Translations under genes and position numbers: made by a program | Notes under the pieces: model-generated | What the model was told of the DNA's origin: nothing | The model's database searches: none | Seen by the model: the letters and a program-made list of their open reading frames with translations, nothing else | Shown: positions 16,101 to 31,100 of the stretch, piece by piece | How positions within the stretch are numbered: the stretch's first letter is position 1 | Layout of the letters: the number at the start of each line of letters is the position of its first letter | Assembly (NCBI RefSeq): GCF_964340395.1 | Contig: NC_135557.1 | Coordinates: 564,501-628,500, forward strand | Length of the DNA: 64,000 nt | Source: Glandiceps talaboti | Lineage: Eukaryota > Hemichordata > Enteropneusta > Spengelidae | Direction of reading: 5' to 3'

Positions 16101-19100
16101 GACAATTAGTTATACAAAGACAGGGTAGTATTAAGACAATTAGTTATAGAATGACAGGGTAGTATTAAGATAATTAGTTATACAAAGACAGGGTAGTATT
16201 AAGACAATTAATTATACAAAGACAGGGTATTATTAAGACAATTAGTTATACAATGCCAGGGTAGTATTAAGACAGTTAGTTATAGAAAGACATGGTAGTA
16301 TTAAGACAATTAGTTATACAAAGACATGGTAGTATTAAGACAATTAGTTATACAAAGACAGGGTAGTATTAAGACAATTAGTTATAGAATGACAGGGTAG
16401 TATTAAGACAGTTAGTTATACAAAGACAGGGTAGTATTAAGACAGTTAGTTATTGAAAGACATGGTAGTATTAAGACAATTAGTTATACAAAGACATGGT
16501 AGTATTAAGACAATTAGTTATACAAAGACAGGGTAGTATTAAGACAATTAGTTATACAATGCCAGGGTAGTATTAAGACAATTAGTTATACAAAGACAGG
16601 GTAGTATTAAAACAGTTAGTTATACAAAAACAGGGTAGTATTAAGATAATTAGTTATAGAATGACATGGTAGTATTAAGACAATTAATTTTACAAAGACA
16701 GGGTAGTATTAAGACAGTTAGTTATAGAAAAACAGGGTAGTATTAAGACAATTAGATATAGAATGACAGGGTAGTATTAAGACAGTTAGTTATACAAAGA
16801 CAGGGTAGTATTAAGACAGTTAGTTATTGAAAGACATGGTAGTATTAAGACAATTAGTTATAGAATGACATGGTAGTATTAAGACAATTAGTTATTGAAA
16901 GACAGGGTAGTATTAAGACAGTTAGTTATAGAAAGACAGGGTAGTATTAAGATAATTAGTTATACAAAGACAGGGTAGTAATAAGACAATTAGTTTTAGA
17001 AAGACTGGGTAGTATTAAGACAATTAGTTATACAAAGACAGGGTAGTATTAAGATAATTAGTTATACAAAGACAGGGTAGTATTAAGACAATTAGTTATA
17101 GAAAGACAGTGTAGTATTAAGACAATTAGTTATAGAATGACAGGGTAGTATTAAGACAATTAGTTATACAAAGACAGGGTAGTATTAAGACAATTAGTTA
17201 TACAAAGACAGGGTAGTAATAAGAGAATTACTTATACAAAGACAGGGTAGTATTAAGACAATTAGTTATAGAATGACAGGGTAGTATTAAGACAATTAAT
17301 TATACAAACACAGGGTAGTATTAAGACAGTTAGTTATAGAAAGATATGGTAGTATTAAGACAGTTAGTTATAGAAAGACATGGTAGTATTAAGACAATTA
17401 GTTATAGAATGACATGGTAGTATTAAGACAATTAGTTATAGAATGACAGGGTAGTATTAAGATAATTAGTTATACAAAGACAGGGTAGTATTAAGACAAT
17501 TAGTTATAGAATGACAGGGTAGTATTAAGATAATTAGTTATACAAAGACAGGGTAGTATTAAGACAATTAATTATACAAAGACAGGGTAGTATTAAGACA
17601 ATTAGTTATACAATGCCAGGGTAGTATTAAGACAGTTAGTTATAGAAAGACATGGTAGTATTAAGACAATTAGTTATACAAAGACATGGTAGTATTAAGA
17701 CAATTAGTTATACAAAGACAGGGTAGTATTAAGACAATTAGTTATAGAATGACAGGGTAGTATTAAGACAGTTAGTTATACAAAGACAGGGTAGTATTAA
17801 GACAGTTAGTTATTGAAAGACATGGTAGTATTAAGACAATTAGTTATACAAAGACATGGTAGTATTAAGACAATTAGTTATACAAAGACAGGGTAGTATT
17901 AAGACAATTAGTTATACAATGCCAGGGTAGTATTAAGACAATTAGTTATACAAAGACAGGGTAGTATTAAAACAGTTAGTTATTCAAAAACAGGGTAGTA
18001 TTAAGATAATTAGTTATAGAATGACATGGTAGTATTAAGACAATTAATTATACAAAGACAGGGTAGTATTAAGACAGTTAGTTATAGAAAGACAGGGTAG
18101 TATTAAGACAATTAGATATAGAATGACAGGGTAGTATTAAGACAGTTAGTTATACAAAGACAGGGTAGTATTAAGATAATTAGTTATTGAAAGACATGGT
18201 AGTATTAAAACAGTTAGTTATTCAAAAACAGGGTAGTATTAAGATAATTAGTTATAGAATGACATGGTAGTATTAAGACAATTAATTATACAAAGACAGG
18301 GTAGTATTAAGACAGTTAGTTATAGAAAGACAGGGTAGTATTAAGACAATTAGATATAGAATGACAGGGTAGTATTAAGACAGTTAGTTATACAAAGACA
18401 GGGTAGTATTAAGATAATTAGTTATTGAAAGACATGGTAGTATTAAGACAATTAGTTATAGAATGACATGGTAGTATTAAGACAATTAGTTATAGAATGA
18501 CAGGGTAGTATTAAGACAATTAGTTATACAAAGACAGGGTAGTATTAAGACAGTTAGTTATTGAAAGACATGGTAGTATTAAGACAATTAGTTATAGAAT
18601 GACATGGTAGTATTAAGACAATTAGTTATTGAAAGACAGGGTAGTATTAAGACAGTTAGTTATAGAAAGACAGGGTAGTATTAAGATAATTAGTTATACA
18701 AAGACAGGGTAGTATTAAGACAATTAGTTATAGAACGACTGGGTAGTATTAAGACAATTAGTTATACAAAGACAGGGTAGTATTAAGACAATTAGTTATA
18801 GAAAGACAGGGTAGTATTAAGACAATTACTTATAAAAAGACAGGGTAGTAATAAGACAATTAGTTATAGAATGACATGGTAGTATTAAGATAATTAGTTA
18901 TACAAAGACAGGGTAGTATTAAGACAATTACATATAAAAAGAAAGGGTAGTAATAAGACAATTAGTTATAGAATGACATGGTAGTATTAAGACAATTAGT
19001 TATACAAAGACAGGGTAGTATTAAGACAATTAGTTATACAAAGACAGGGTAGTATTAAGACAATTAGTTATAGAATGACAGGGTAGTATTAAGACAATTA

Positions 19101-22100
19101 GTTATAGAACGACAGGGCAGTAATAAGACAATTAGTTATAGAAAGACATGGTAGTATTAAGACAATTACTTACACAAACACAGCGTAGTATTAAGACAAT
19201 TAGTTATAGAATGACAGGGTAGTATTAAGACAATTAGTTATAGAAAGACAGGGTAGTAATAAGAGAATTACTTCTACAAAGACAGGGTAGTATTAAGACA
19301 ATTAGTTATAGAATGACAGGGTTGTATTAAGACAATTAATTATACAAAGACAGGGTAGTATTAAGACATTTAGTTATAGAAAGATATGGTAGTATTAAGA
19401 CAGTTAGTTATAGAAAGACATGGTAGTATTAAGACAATTAGTTATAGAATGACATGGTAGTATTAAGACAATTAGTTATAGAATGACAGGGTAGTATTAA
19501 GACAATTAGTTATACAAAGACAGGGTAGTATTAAGACAATTAGTTATAGAATGACAGGGTAGTATTAAGATAATTAGTTATACAAAGACAGGGTAGTATT
19601 AAGACAATTAATTATACAAAGACAGGGTAGTATTAAGACAATTAGTTATACAATGCCAGGGTAGTATTAAGATAGTTAGTTATAGAAAGACATGGTAGTA
19701 TTAAGACAATTAGTTATACAAAGACATGGTAGTATTAAGACAATTAGTTATACAAAGACAGGGTAGTATTAAGACAATTAGTTATAGAATGACAGGGTAG
19801 TATTAAGACAGTTAGTTATACAAAGACAGGGTAGTATTAAGACAGTTAGTTATTGAAAGACATGGTAGTATTAAGACAATTAGTTATACAAAGACATGGT
19901 AGTATTAAGACAATTAGTTATACAAAGACAGGGTAGTATTAAGACAATTAGTTATACAATGCCAGGGTAGTATTAAGACAATTAGTTATACAAAGACAGG
20001 GTAGTATTAAAACAGTTAGTTATACAAAAACAGGGTAGTATTAAGATAATTAGTTATAGAATGACATGGTAGTATTAAGAAAATTAATTTTACAAAGACA
20101 GGGTAGTATTAAGACAGTTAGTTATAGAAAAACAGGGTAGTATTAAGACAATTAGATATAGAATGACAGGGTAGTATTAAGACAGTTAGTTATACAAAGA
20201 CAGGGTAGTATTAAGACAGTTAGTTATTGAAAGACATGGTAGTATTAAGACAATTAGTTATAGAATGACATGGTAGTATTAAGACAATTAGTTATTGAAA
20301 GACAGGGTAGTATTAAGACAGTTAGTTATAGAAAGACAGGGTAGTATTAAGACAATTAGTTATACAAAGACAGGGTAGTATTAAGACAATTAGTTATAGA
20401 AAGACTGGGTAGTATTAAGACAATTAGTTATACAAAGACAGGGTAGTATTAAGACAATTAGTTATACAAAGACAGGGTAATATTAAGACAATTACATATA
20501 AAAAGAAAGGGTAGTAATAAGACAATTAGTTATAGAATGACATGGTAGTATTAAGACAATTAGTTATACAAAGACAGGGTAGTATTAAGATAATTAGTTA
20601 TACAAAGACAGGGTAGTATTAAGACAATTAGTTATAGAAAGACAGTGTAGTATTAAGACAATTAGTTATAGAATGACAGGGTAGTATTCAGACAATTAGT
20701 TATACAAAGACAGGGTAGTATTAAGACAATTAGTTATACAAAGACAGGGTAGTATTAAGACAATTAGTTATAGAATGACAGGGTAGTATTAAGATAATTA
20801 ATTATAGAAAGAGAGGGTAGTATTAAGACAATTAGTTATAGAATGACAGGGTAGTATTAAGACAATTAATTATAGAATGAGAGGGTAGTAATAAGACAAT
20901 TAGTTATAGAAAGACAGGGTAGTATTAAGACAATTAGTTATAGAAAGACATGGTAGTATTAAGACAATTAATTATACAAACACAGGGTAGTGATAAGACA
21001 ATTAGTTATAGAGAGACAGGGTAGTATTAAGACAGTTAGTTATAGAAAGACTGGGTAGTATTAAGACAATTAGCTATAGAATGACAGGGTAGTATTAAGA
21101 TAATTAGTTATACAATGCCAGGGTAGTATTAAGACAATTAGTTATAGAATGACAGGGTAGTATTAAGACAATTAGTTATAGAGAGACAGGGTAGTATTAA
21201 GACAATTAGTTATAGAAAGACAGGGTAGTATTAAGACAATTATTTATACAAAGACAGGGTAGTATTAAGACAATTAGTTATAGAATGACAGGGTAGTATT
21301 AAGACAATTAGTTATAGAACGACAGGGCAGTAATAAGACAATTAGTTATAGAAAGACATGGTAGTATTAAGACAATTACTTACACAAAGAGAGCGTAGTA
21401 TTAAGACAATTAGTTATAGAATGACAGGGTAGTATTAAGACAATTAGTTATAGAAAGACAGGGTAGTAATAAGACAATTACTCATACAAAGACAGGGTAG
21501 TATTAAGACAATTAGTTATAGAATGACAGGGTAGTATTAAGACAATTAGTTATAGAAAGACAGGGTAGTAATAAGAGAATTACTTATACAAAGACAGGGT
21601 AGTATTAAGACAATTAGTTATAGAATGACAGGGTAGTATTACGACAATTAATTATACAAAGACAGGGTAGTATTAAGACAGTTAGTTATAGAAAGATATG
21701 GTAGTATTAAGACAGTTAGTTATAGAAAGACATGGTAGTATTAAGACAATTAGTTATAGAATGACATGGTAGTATTAAGACAATTAGTTATAGAATGACA
21801 GGGTAGTATTAAGACAATTAGTTATACAAAGACAGGGTAGTATTAAGACAATTAGTTATAGAATGACAGGGTAGTATTAAGATAATTAGTTATACAAAGA
21901 CAGGGTAGTATTAAGACAATTAATTATACAAAGACAGGGTAGTATTAAGACAATTAGTTATACAATGCCAGGGTAGTATTAAGATAGTTAGTTATAGAAA
22001 GACATGGTAGTATTAAGACAATTAGTTATACAAAGACATGGTAGTATTAAGACAATTAGTTATACAAAGACAGGGTAGTATTAAGACAATTAGTTATAGA

Positions 22101-25100
22101 ATGACAGGGTAGTATTAAGACAGTTAGTTATACAAAGACAGGGTAGTATTAAGACAGTTAGTTATTGAAAGACATGGTAGTATTAAGACAATTAGTTATA
22201 CAAAGACATGGTAGTATTAAGACAATTAGTTATACAAAGACAGGGTAGTATTAAGACAATTAGTTATACAATGCCAGGGTAGTATTAAGACAATTAGTTA
22301 TACAAAGACAGGGTAGTATTAAAACAGTTAGTTATACAAAAACAGGGTAGTATTAAGATAATTAGTTATAGAATGACATGGTAGTATTAAGACAATTAAT
22401 TATACAAAGACAGGGTAGTATTAAGACAGTTAGTTATAGAAAGACAGGGTAGTATTAAGACAATTAGATATAGAATGACAGGGTAGTATTAAGACAGTTA
22501 GTTATACAAAGACAGGGTAGTATTAAGATAATTAGTTATTGAAAGACATGGTAGTATTAAGACAATTAGTTATAGAATGACATGTAGTATTAAGACAATT
22601 AGTTATTGAAAGACAGGGTAGTATTAAGACAGTTAGTTATAGAAAGACAGGGTAGTATTAAGATAATTAGATATAGAATGACAGGGTAGTATTAAGACAG
22701 TTAGTTATACAAAGACAGGGTAGTATTAAGATAATTAGTTATTGAAAGACATGGTAGTATTAAGACAATTAGTTATAGAATGACATGTAGTATTAAGACA
22801 ATTAGTTATTGAAAGACAGGGTAGTATTAAGACAGTTAGTTATAGAAAGACAGGGTAGTATTAAGACAATTAGATATAGAATGACAGGGTAGTATTAAGA
22901 CAGTTAGTTATACAAAGACAGGGTAGTATTAAGACTGTTAGTTATACAAAGACAGGGTAGTATTAAGATAATTAGTTATTGAAAGACATGGTAGTATTAA
23001 GACAATTAGTTATAGAATGACATGGTAGTATTAAGACAATTAGTTATTGAAAGACAGGGTAGTATTAAGACAGTTAGTTATAGAAAGACAGGGTAGTATT
23101 AAGATAATTAGTTATACAAAGACAGGGTAGTATTAAGACAATTAGTTATAGAACGACTGGGTAGTATTAAGACAATTAGTTATACAAAGACAGGGTAGTA
23201 TTAAGACAATTAGTTATAGAAAGACAGGGTAGTATTAAGACAATTACTTATAAAAAGACAGGGTAGTAATAAGACAATTAGTTATAGAATGACATGGTAG
23301 TATTAAGACAATTGGTTATACAAATTTAAGACAGGGTAGTATTAAGACAATTAATTATACAAAGACAGGGTAGTATTAAGACAATTACATATAAAAAGAA
23401 AGGGTAGTAATAAGACAATTAGTTATAGAATGACATGGTAGTATTAAGACAATTAGTTATACAAAGACAGGGTAGTATTAAGACAATTAGTTATACAAAG
23501 ACAGGGTAGTATTAAGACAATTAGTTATAGAATGACAGGGTAGTATTAAGACAATTAGTTATAGAACGACAGGGCAGTAATAAGACAATTAGTTATAGAA
23601 AGACATGGTAGTATTAAGACAATTACTTACACAAACACAGCGTAGTATTAAGACAATTAGTTATAGAATGACAGGGTAGTATTAAGACAATTAATTATAC
23701 AAAGACAGGGTAGTATTAAGACAGTTAGTTATAGAAAGATATGGTAGTATTAAGACAGTTAGTTATAGAAAGACATGGTAGTATTAAGACAATTAGTTAT
23801 AGAATGACATGGTAGTATTAAGACAATTAGTTATAGAATGACAGGGTAGTATTAAGACAATTAGTTATACAAAGACAGGGTAGTATTAAGACAATTAGTT
23901 ATAGAATGACAGGGTAGTATTAAGATAATTAGTTATACAAAGACAGGGTAGTATTAAGACAATTAATTATACAAAGACAGGGTAGTATTAAGACAATTAG
24001 TTATACAATGCCAGGGTAGTATTAAGATAGTTAGTTATAGAAAGACATGGTAGTATTAAGACAATTAGTTATACAAAGACATGGTAGTATTAAGACAATT
24101 AGTTATACAAAGACAGGGTAGTATTAAGACAATTAGTTATAGAATGACAGGGTAGTATTAAGACAGTTAGTTATACAAAGAAAGGGTAGTATTAAGACAG
24201 TTAGTTATTGAAAGACATGGTAGTATTAAGACAATTAGTTATACAAAGACATGGTAGTATTAAGACAATTAGTTATACAAAGACAGGGTAGTATTAAGAC
24301 AATTAGTTATACAATGCCAGGGTAGTATTAAGACAATTAGTTATACAAAGACAGGGTAGTATTAAAACAGTTAGTTATACAAAAACAGGGTAGTATTAAG
24401 ATAATTAGTTATAGAATGACATGGTAGTATTAAGACAATTAATTATACAAAGACAGGGTAGTATTAAGACAGTTAGTTATAGAAAGACAGGGTAGTATTA
24501 AGACAATTAGATATAGAATGACAGGGTAGTATTAAGACAGTTAGTTATACAAAGACAGGGTAGTATTAAGATAATTAGTTATTGAAAGACATGGTAGTAT
24601 TAAGACAATTAGTTATAGAATGACATGTAGTATTAAGACAATTAGTTATTGAAAGACAGGGTAGTATTAAGACAGTTAGTTATAGAAAGACAGGGTAGTA
24701 TTAAGATAATTAGTTATACAAAGACAGGGTAGTATTAAGACAATTAGTTATAGAAAGACTGGGTAGTATTAAGACAATTAGTTATACAAAGACAGGGTAG
24801 TATTAAGACAATTAGTTATACAAAGACAGGGTAGTATTAAGACAATTAGTTATAGAAAGACAGGGTAGTAATAAGACAATTAGTTATAGAATGACAGGGT
24901 AGTATTAAGACAATTACTTATAAAAAGACAGGGTAGTAATAAGACAATTAGTTATAGAATGACATGGTAGTATTAAGACAATTGGTTATAGAAAGACAGG
25001 GTAATATTAAGACAATTAGTTATACAAAGACAGGGTAGTATTAAGACAGTTAGTTATAGAAAGACAGGGTAGTATTAAGACAATTAGATATAGAATGACA

Positions 25101-28100
25101 GGGTAGTATTAAGACAGTTAGTTATACAAAGACAGGGTAGTATTAAGACTGTTAGTTATACAAAGACAGGGTAGTATTAAGATAATTAGTTATTGAAAGA
25201 CATGGTAGTATTAAGACAATTAGTTATAGAATGACATGGTAGTATTAAGACAATTAGTTATAGAATGACAGGGTAGTATTAAGACAATTAGTTATACAAA
25301 GACAGGGTAGTATTAAGACAGTTAGTTATTGAAAGACATGGTAGTATTAAGACAATTAGTTATAGAATGACATGGTAGTATTAAGACAATTAGTTATTGA
25401 AAGACAGGGTAGTATTAAGACAGTTAGTTATAGAAAGACAGGGTAGTATTAAGATAATTAGTTATACAAAGACAGGGTAGTATTAAGACAATTAGTTATA
25501 GAACGACTGGGTAGTATTAAGACAATTAGTTATACAAAGACAGGGTAGTATTAAGACAATTAGTTATAGAAAGACAGGGTAGTATTAAGACAATTACTTA
25601 TAAAAAGACAGGGTAGTAATAAGACAATTAGTTATAGAATGACATGGTAGTATTAAGATAATTAGTTATACAAAGACAGGGTAGTATTAAGACAATTACA
25701 TATAAAAAGAAAGGGTAGTAATAAGACAATTAGTTATAGAATGACATGGTAGTATTAAGACAATTAGTTATACAAAGACAGGGTAGTATTAAGACAATTA
25801 GTTATACAAAGACAGGGTAGTATTAAGACAATTAGTTATAGAATGACAGGGTAGTATTAAGACAATTAGTTATAGAACGACAGGGCAGTAATAAGACAAT
25901 TAGTTATAGAAAGACATGGTAGTATTAAGACAATTACTTACACAAACACAGCGTAGTATTAAGACAATTAGTTATAGAATGACAGGGTAGTATTAAGACA
26001 ATTAGTTATAGAAAGACAGGGTAGTAATAAGAGAATTACTTATACAAAGACAGGGTAGTATTAAGACAATTAGTTATAGAATGACAGGGTTGTATTAAGA
26101 CAATTAATTATACAAAGACAGGGTAGTATTAAGACATTTAGTTATAGAAAGATATGGTAGTATTAAGACAGTTAGTTATAGAAAGACATGGTAGTATTAA
26201 GACAATTAGTTATAGAATGACATGGTAGTATTAAGACAATTAGTTATAGAATGACAGGGTAGTATTAAGACAATTAGTTATACAAAGACAGGGTAGTATT
26301 AAGACAATTAGTTATAGAATGACAGGGTAGTATTAAGATAATTAGTTATACAAAGACAGGGTAGTATTAAGACATTTAATTATACAAAGACAGGGTATTA
26401 TTAAGACAATTAGTTATACAATGCCAGGGTAGTATTAAGACAGTTAGTTATAGAAAGACATGGTAGTATTAAGACAATTAGTTATACAAAGACATGGTAG
26501 TATTAAGACAATTAGTTATACAAAGACAGGGTAGTATTAAGACAATTAGTTATAGAATGACAGGGTAGTATTAAGACAGTTAGTTATACAAAGACAGGGT
26601 AGTATTAAGACAGTTAGTTATTGAAAGACATGGTAGTATTAAGACAATTAGTTATACAAAGACATGGTAGTATTAAGACAATTAGTTATACAAAGACAGG
26701 GTAGTATTAAGACAATTAGTTATACAATGCCAGGGTAGTATTAAGACAATTAGTTATACAAAGACAGGGTAGTATTAAAACAGTTAGTTATACAAAAACA
26801 GGGTAGTATTAAGATAATTAGTTATAGAATGACATGGTAGTATTAAGAAAATTAATTTTACAAAGACAGGGTAGTATTAAGACAGTTAGTTATAGAAAAA
26901 CAGGGTAGTATTAAGACAATTAGATATAGAATGACAGGGTAGTATTAAGACAGTTAGTTATACAAAGACAGGGTAGTATTAAGACAGTTAGTTATTGAAA
27001 GACATGGTAGTATTAAGACAATTAGTTATAGAATGACATGGTAGTATTAAGACAATTAGTTATTGAAAGACAGGGTAGTATTAAGACAGTTAGTTATAGA
27101 AAGACAGGGTAGTATTAAGACAATTAGTTATACAAAGACAGGGTAGTATTAAGAAAATTAGTTATAGAAAGACTGGGTAGTATTAAGACAATTAGTTATA
27201 CAAAGACAGGGTAGTATTAAGACAATTAGTTATACAAAGACAGGGTAATATTAAGACAATTACTTATAAAAAGACAGGGTAGTAATAAGACAATTAGTTA
27301 TAGAATGACATGGTAGTATTAAGACAATTGGTTATACAAAGACAGGGTAGTATTAAGACAATTAGTTATACAAAGACAGGGTAGTATTAAGACAATTACA
27401 TATAAAAAGAAAGGGTAGTAATAAGACAATTAGTTATAGAATGACATGGTAGTATTAAGACAATTAGTTATACAAAGACAGGGTAGTATTAAGATAATTA
27501 GTTATACAAAGACAGGGTAGTATTAAGACAATTAGTTATAGAAAGACAGTGTAGTATTAAGACAATTAGTTATAGAATGACAGGGTAGTATTCAGACAAT
27601 TAGTTATACAAAGACAGGGTAGTATTAAGACAATTAGTTATACAAAGACAGGGTAGTATTAAGACAATTAGTTATAGAATGACAGGGTAGTATTAAGATA
27701 ATTAATTATAGAAAGAGAGGGTAGTATTAAGACAATTAGTTATAGAATGACAGGGTAGTATTAAGACAATTAATTATAGAATGAGAGGGTAGTAATAAGA
27801 CAATTAGTTATAGAAAGACAGGGTAGTATTAAGACAATTAGTTATAGAAAGACATGGTAGTATTAAGACAATTAATTATACAAACACAGGGTAGTGATAA
27901 GACAATTAGTTATAGAGAGACAGGGTAGTATTAAGACAGTTAGTTATAGAAAGACTGGGTAGTATTAAGACAATTAGCTATAGAATGACAGGGTAGTATT
28001 AAGATAATTAGTTATACAATGCCAGGGTAGTATTAAGACAATTAGTTATAGAATGACAGGGTAGTATTAAGACAATTAGTTATAGAGAGACAGGGTAGTA

Positions 28101-31100
28101 TTAAGACAATTAGTTATAGAAAGACAGGGTAGTATTAAGACAATTATTTATACAAAGACAGGGTAGTATTAAGACAATTAGTTATAGAATGACAAGGTAG
28201 TATTAAGACAATTAGTTATAGAACGACAGGGCAGTAATAAGACAATTAGTTATAGAAAGACATGGTAGTATTAAGACAATTACTTACACAAAGAGAGCGT
28301 AGTATTAAGACAATTAGTTATAGAATGACAGGGTAGTATTAAGACAATTAGTTATAGAAAGACAGGGTAGTAATAAGACAATTACTCATACAAAGACAGG
28401 GTAGTATTAAGATAATTAGTTATACAAAGACAGGGTAGTATTAAGATAATTAGTTATACAAAGACAGGGTAGTATTAAGACAATTAGTTATAGAAAGACA
28501 GTGTAGTATTAAGACAATTAGTTATAGAATGAGAGGGTAGTAATAAGACAATTAGTTATAGAAAGACAGGGTAGTATTAAGACAATTAGTTATAGAAAGA
28601 CATGGTAGTATTAAGACAATTAATTATACAAACACAGGGTAGTGATAAGACAATTAGTTATAGAGAGACAGGGTAGTATTAAGACAGTTAGTTATAGAAA
28701 GACTGGGTAGTATTAAGACAATTAGCTATAGAATGACAGGGTAGTATTAAGATAATTAGTTATACAATGCCAGGGTAGTATTAAGACAATTAGTTATAGA
28801 ATGACAGGGTAGTATTAAGACAATTAGTTATAGAGAGACAGGGTAGTATTAAGACAATTAGTTATAGAAAGACAGGGTAGTATTAAGACAATTATTTATA
28901 CAAAGACAGGGTAGTATTAAGACAATTAGTTATAGAATGACAAGGTAGTATTAAGACAATTAGTTATAGAACGACAGGGCAGTAATAAGACAATTAGTTA
29001 TAGAAAGACATGGTAGTATTAAGACAATTACTTACACAAAGAGAGCGTAGTATTAAGACAATTAGTTATAGAATGACAGGGTAGTATTAAGACAATTAGT
29101 TATAGAAAGACAGGGTAGTAATAAGACAATTACTCATACAAAGACAGGGTAGTATTAAGACAATTAGTTATAGAATGACAGGGTAGTATTAAGACAATTA
29201 GTTATAGAAAGACAGGGTAGTAATAAGAGAATTACTTATACAAAGACAGGGTAGTATTAAGACAATTAGTTATAGAATGACAGGGTAGTATTAAGACAAT
29301 TAATTATACAAAGACAGGGTAGTATTAAGACAGTTAGTTATAGAAAGATATGGTAGTATTAAGACAGTTAGTTATAGAAAGACATGGTAGTATTAAGACA
29401 ATTAGTTATAGAATGACATGGTAGTATTAAGACAATTAGTTATAGAATGACAGGGTAGTATTAAGACAATTAGTTATACAAAGACAGGGTAGTATTAAGA
29501 TAATTAGTTATACAAAGACAGGGTAGTATTAAGACAATTAATTATACAAAGACAGGGTAGTATTAAGACAATTAGTTATACAATGCCAGGGTAGTATTAA
29601 GATAGTTAGTTATAGAAAGACATGGTAGTATTAAGACAATTAGTTATACAAAGACATGGTAGTATTAAGACAATTAGTTATACAAAGACAGGGTAGTATT
29701 AAGACAATTAGTTATAGAATGACAGGGTAGTATTAAGACAGTTAGTTATACAAAGACAGGGTAGTATTAAGACAGTTAGTTATTGAAAGACATGGTAGTA
29801 TTAAGACAATTAGTTATACAAAGACATGGTAGTATTAAGACAATTAGTTATACAAAGACAGGGTAGTATTAAGACAATTAGTTATACAATGCCAGGGTAG
29901 TATTAAGACAATTAGTTATACAAAGACAGGGTAGTATTAAAACAGTTAGTTATACAAAAACAGGGTAGTATTAAGATAATTAGTTATAGAATGACATGGT
30001 AGTATTAAGACAATTAATTATACAAAGACAGGGTAGTATTAAGACAGTTAGTTATAGAAAGACAGGGTAGTATTAAGACAATTAGATATAGAATGACAGG
30101 GTAGTATTAAGACAGTTAGTTATACAAAGACAGGGTAGTATTAAGATAATTAGTTATTGAAAGACATGGTAGTATTAAGACAATTAGTTATAGAATGACA
30201 TGGTAGTATTAAGACAATTAGTTATTGAAAGACAGGGTAGTTTTAAGACAGTTAGTTATAGAAAGACAGGGTAGTATTAAGATAATTAGTTATACAAAGA
30301 CAGGGTAGTATTAAGACAATTAGTTATAGAAAGACTGGGTAGTATTAAGACAATTAGTTATACAAAGACAGGGTAGTATTAAGACAATTAGTTATACAAA
30401 GACAGGGTAGTATTAAGACAATTACTTATAAAAAGACAGGGTAGTAATAAGACAATTAGTTATAGAATGACATGGTAGTATTAAGACAATTGGTTATAGA
30501 AAGACAGGGTAATATTAAGACAATTAGTTATACAAAGACAGGGTAGTATTAAGACAGTTAGTTATAGAAAGACAGGGTAGTATTAAGACAATTAGATATA
30601 GAATGACAGGGTAGTATTAAGACAGTTAGTTATACAAAGACAGGGTAGTATTAAGACTGTTAGTTATACAAAGACAGGGTAGTATTAAGACAATTAGTTA
30701 TAGAAAGACAGTGTAGTATTAAGACAATTAGTTATAGAATGCCAGGGTAGTATTAAGACAATTAGTTATACAAAGACAGGGTAGTATTAAGACAATTAGT
30801 TATACAAAGACAGGGTAGTATTAAGACAATTAGTTATAGAATGACAGGGTAGTATTAAGATAATTAATTATAGAAAGAGAGGGTAGTATTAAGACAATTA
30901 GTTATAGAATGACAGGGTAGTATTAAGACAATTAATTATAGAATGACAGGGTAGTAATAAGACAATTAGTTATAGAAAGACAGGGTAGTATTAAGACAAT
31001 TAGTTATAGAAAGACATGGTAGTATTAAGACAATTAATTATACAAAGACAGGGTAGTGATAAGACAATTAGTTATAGAGAGACAGGGTAGTATTAAGACA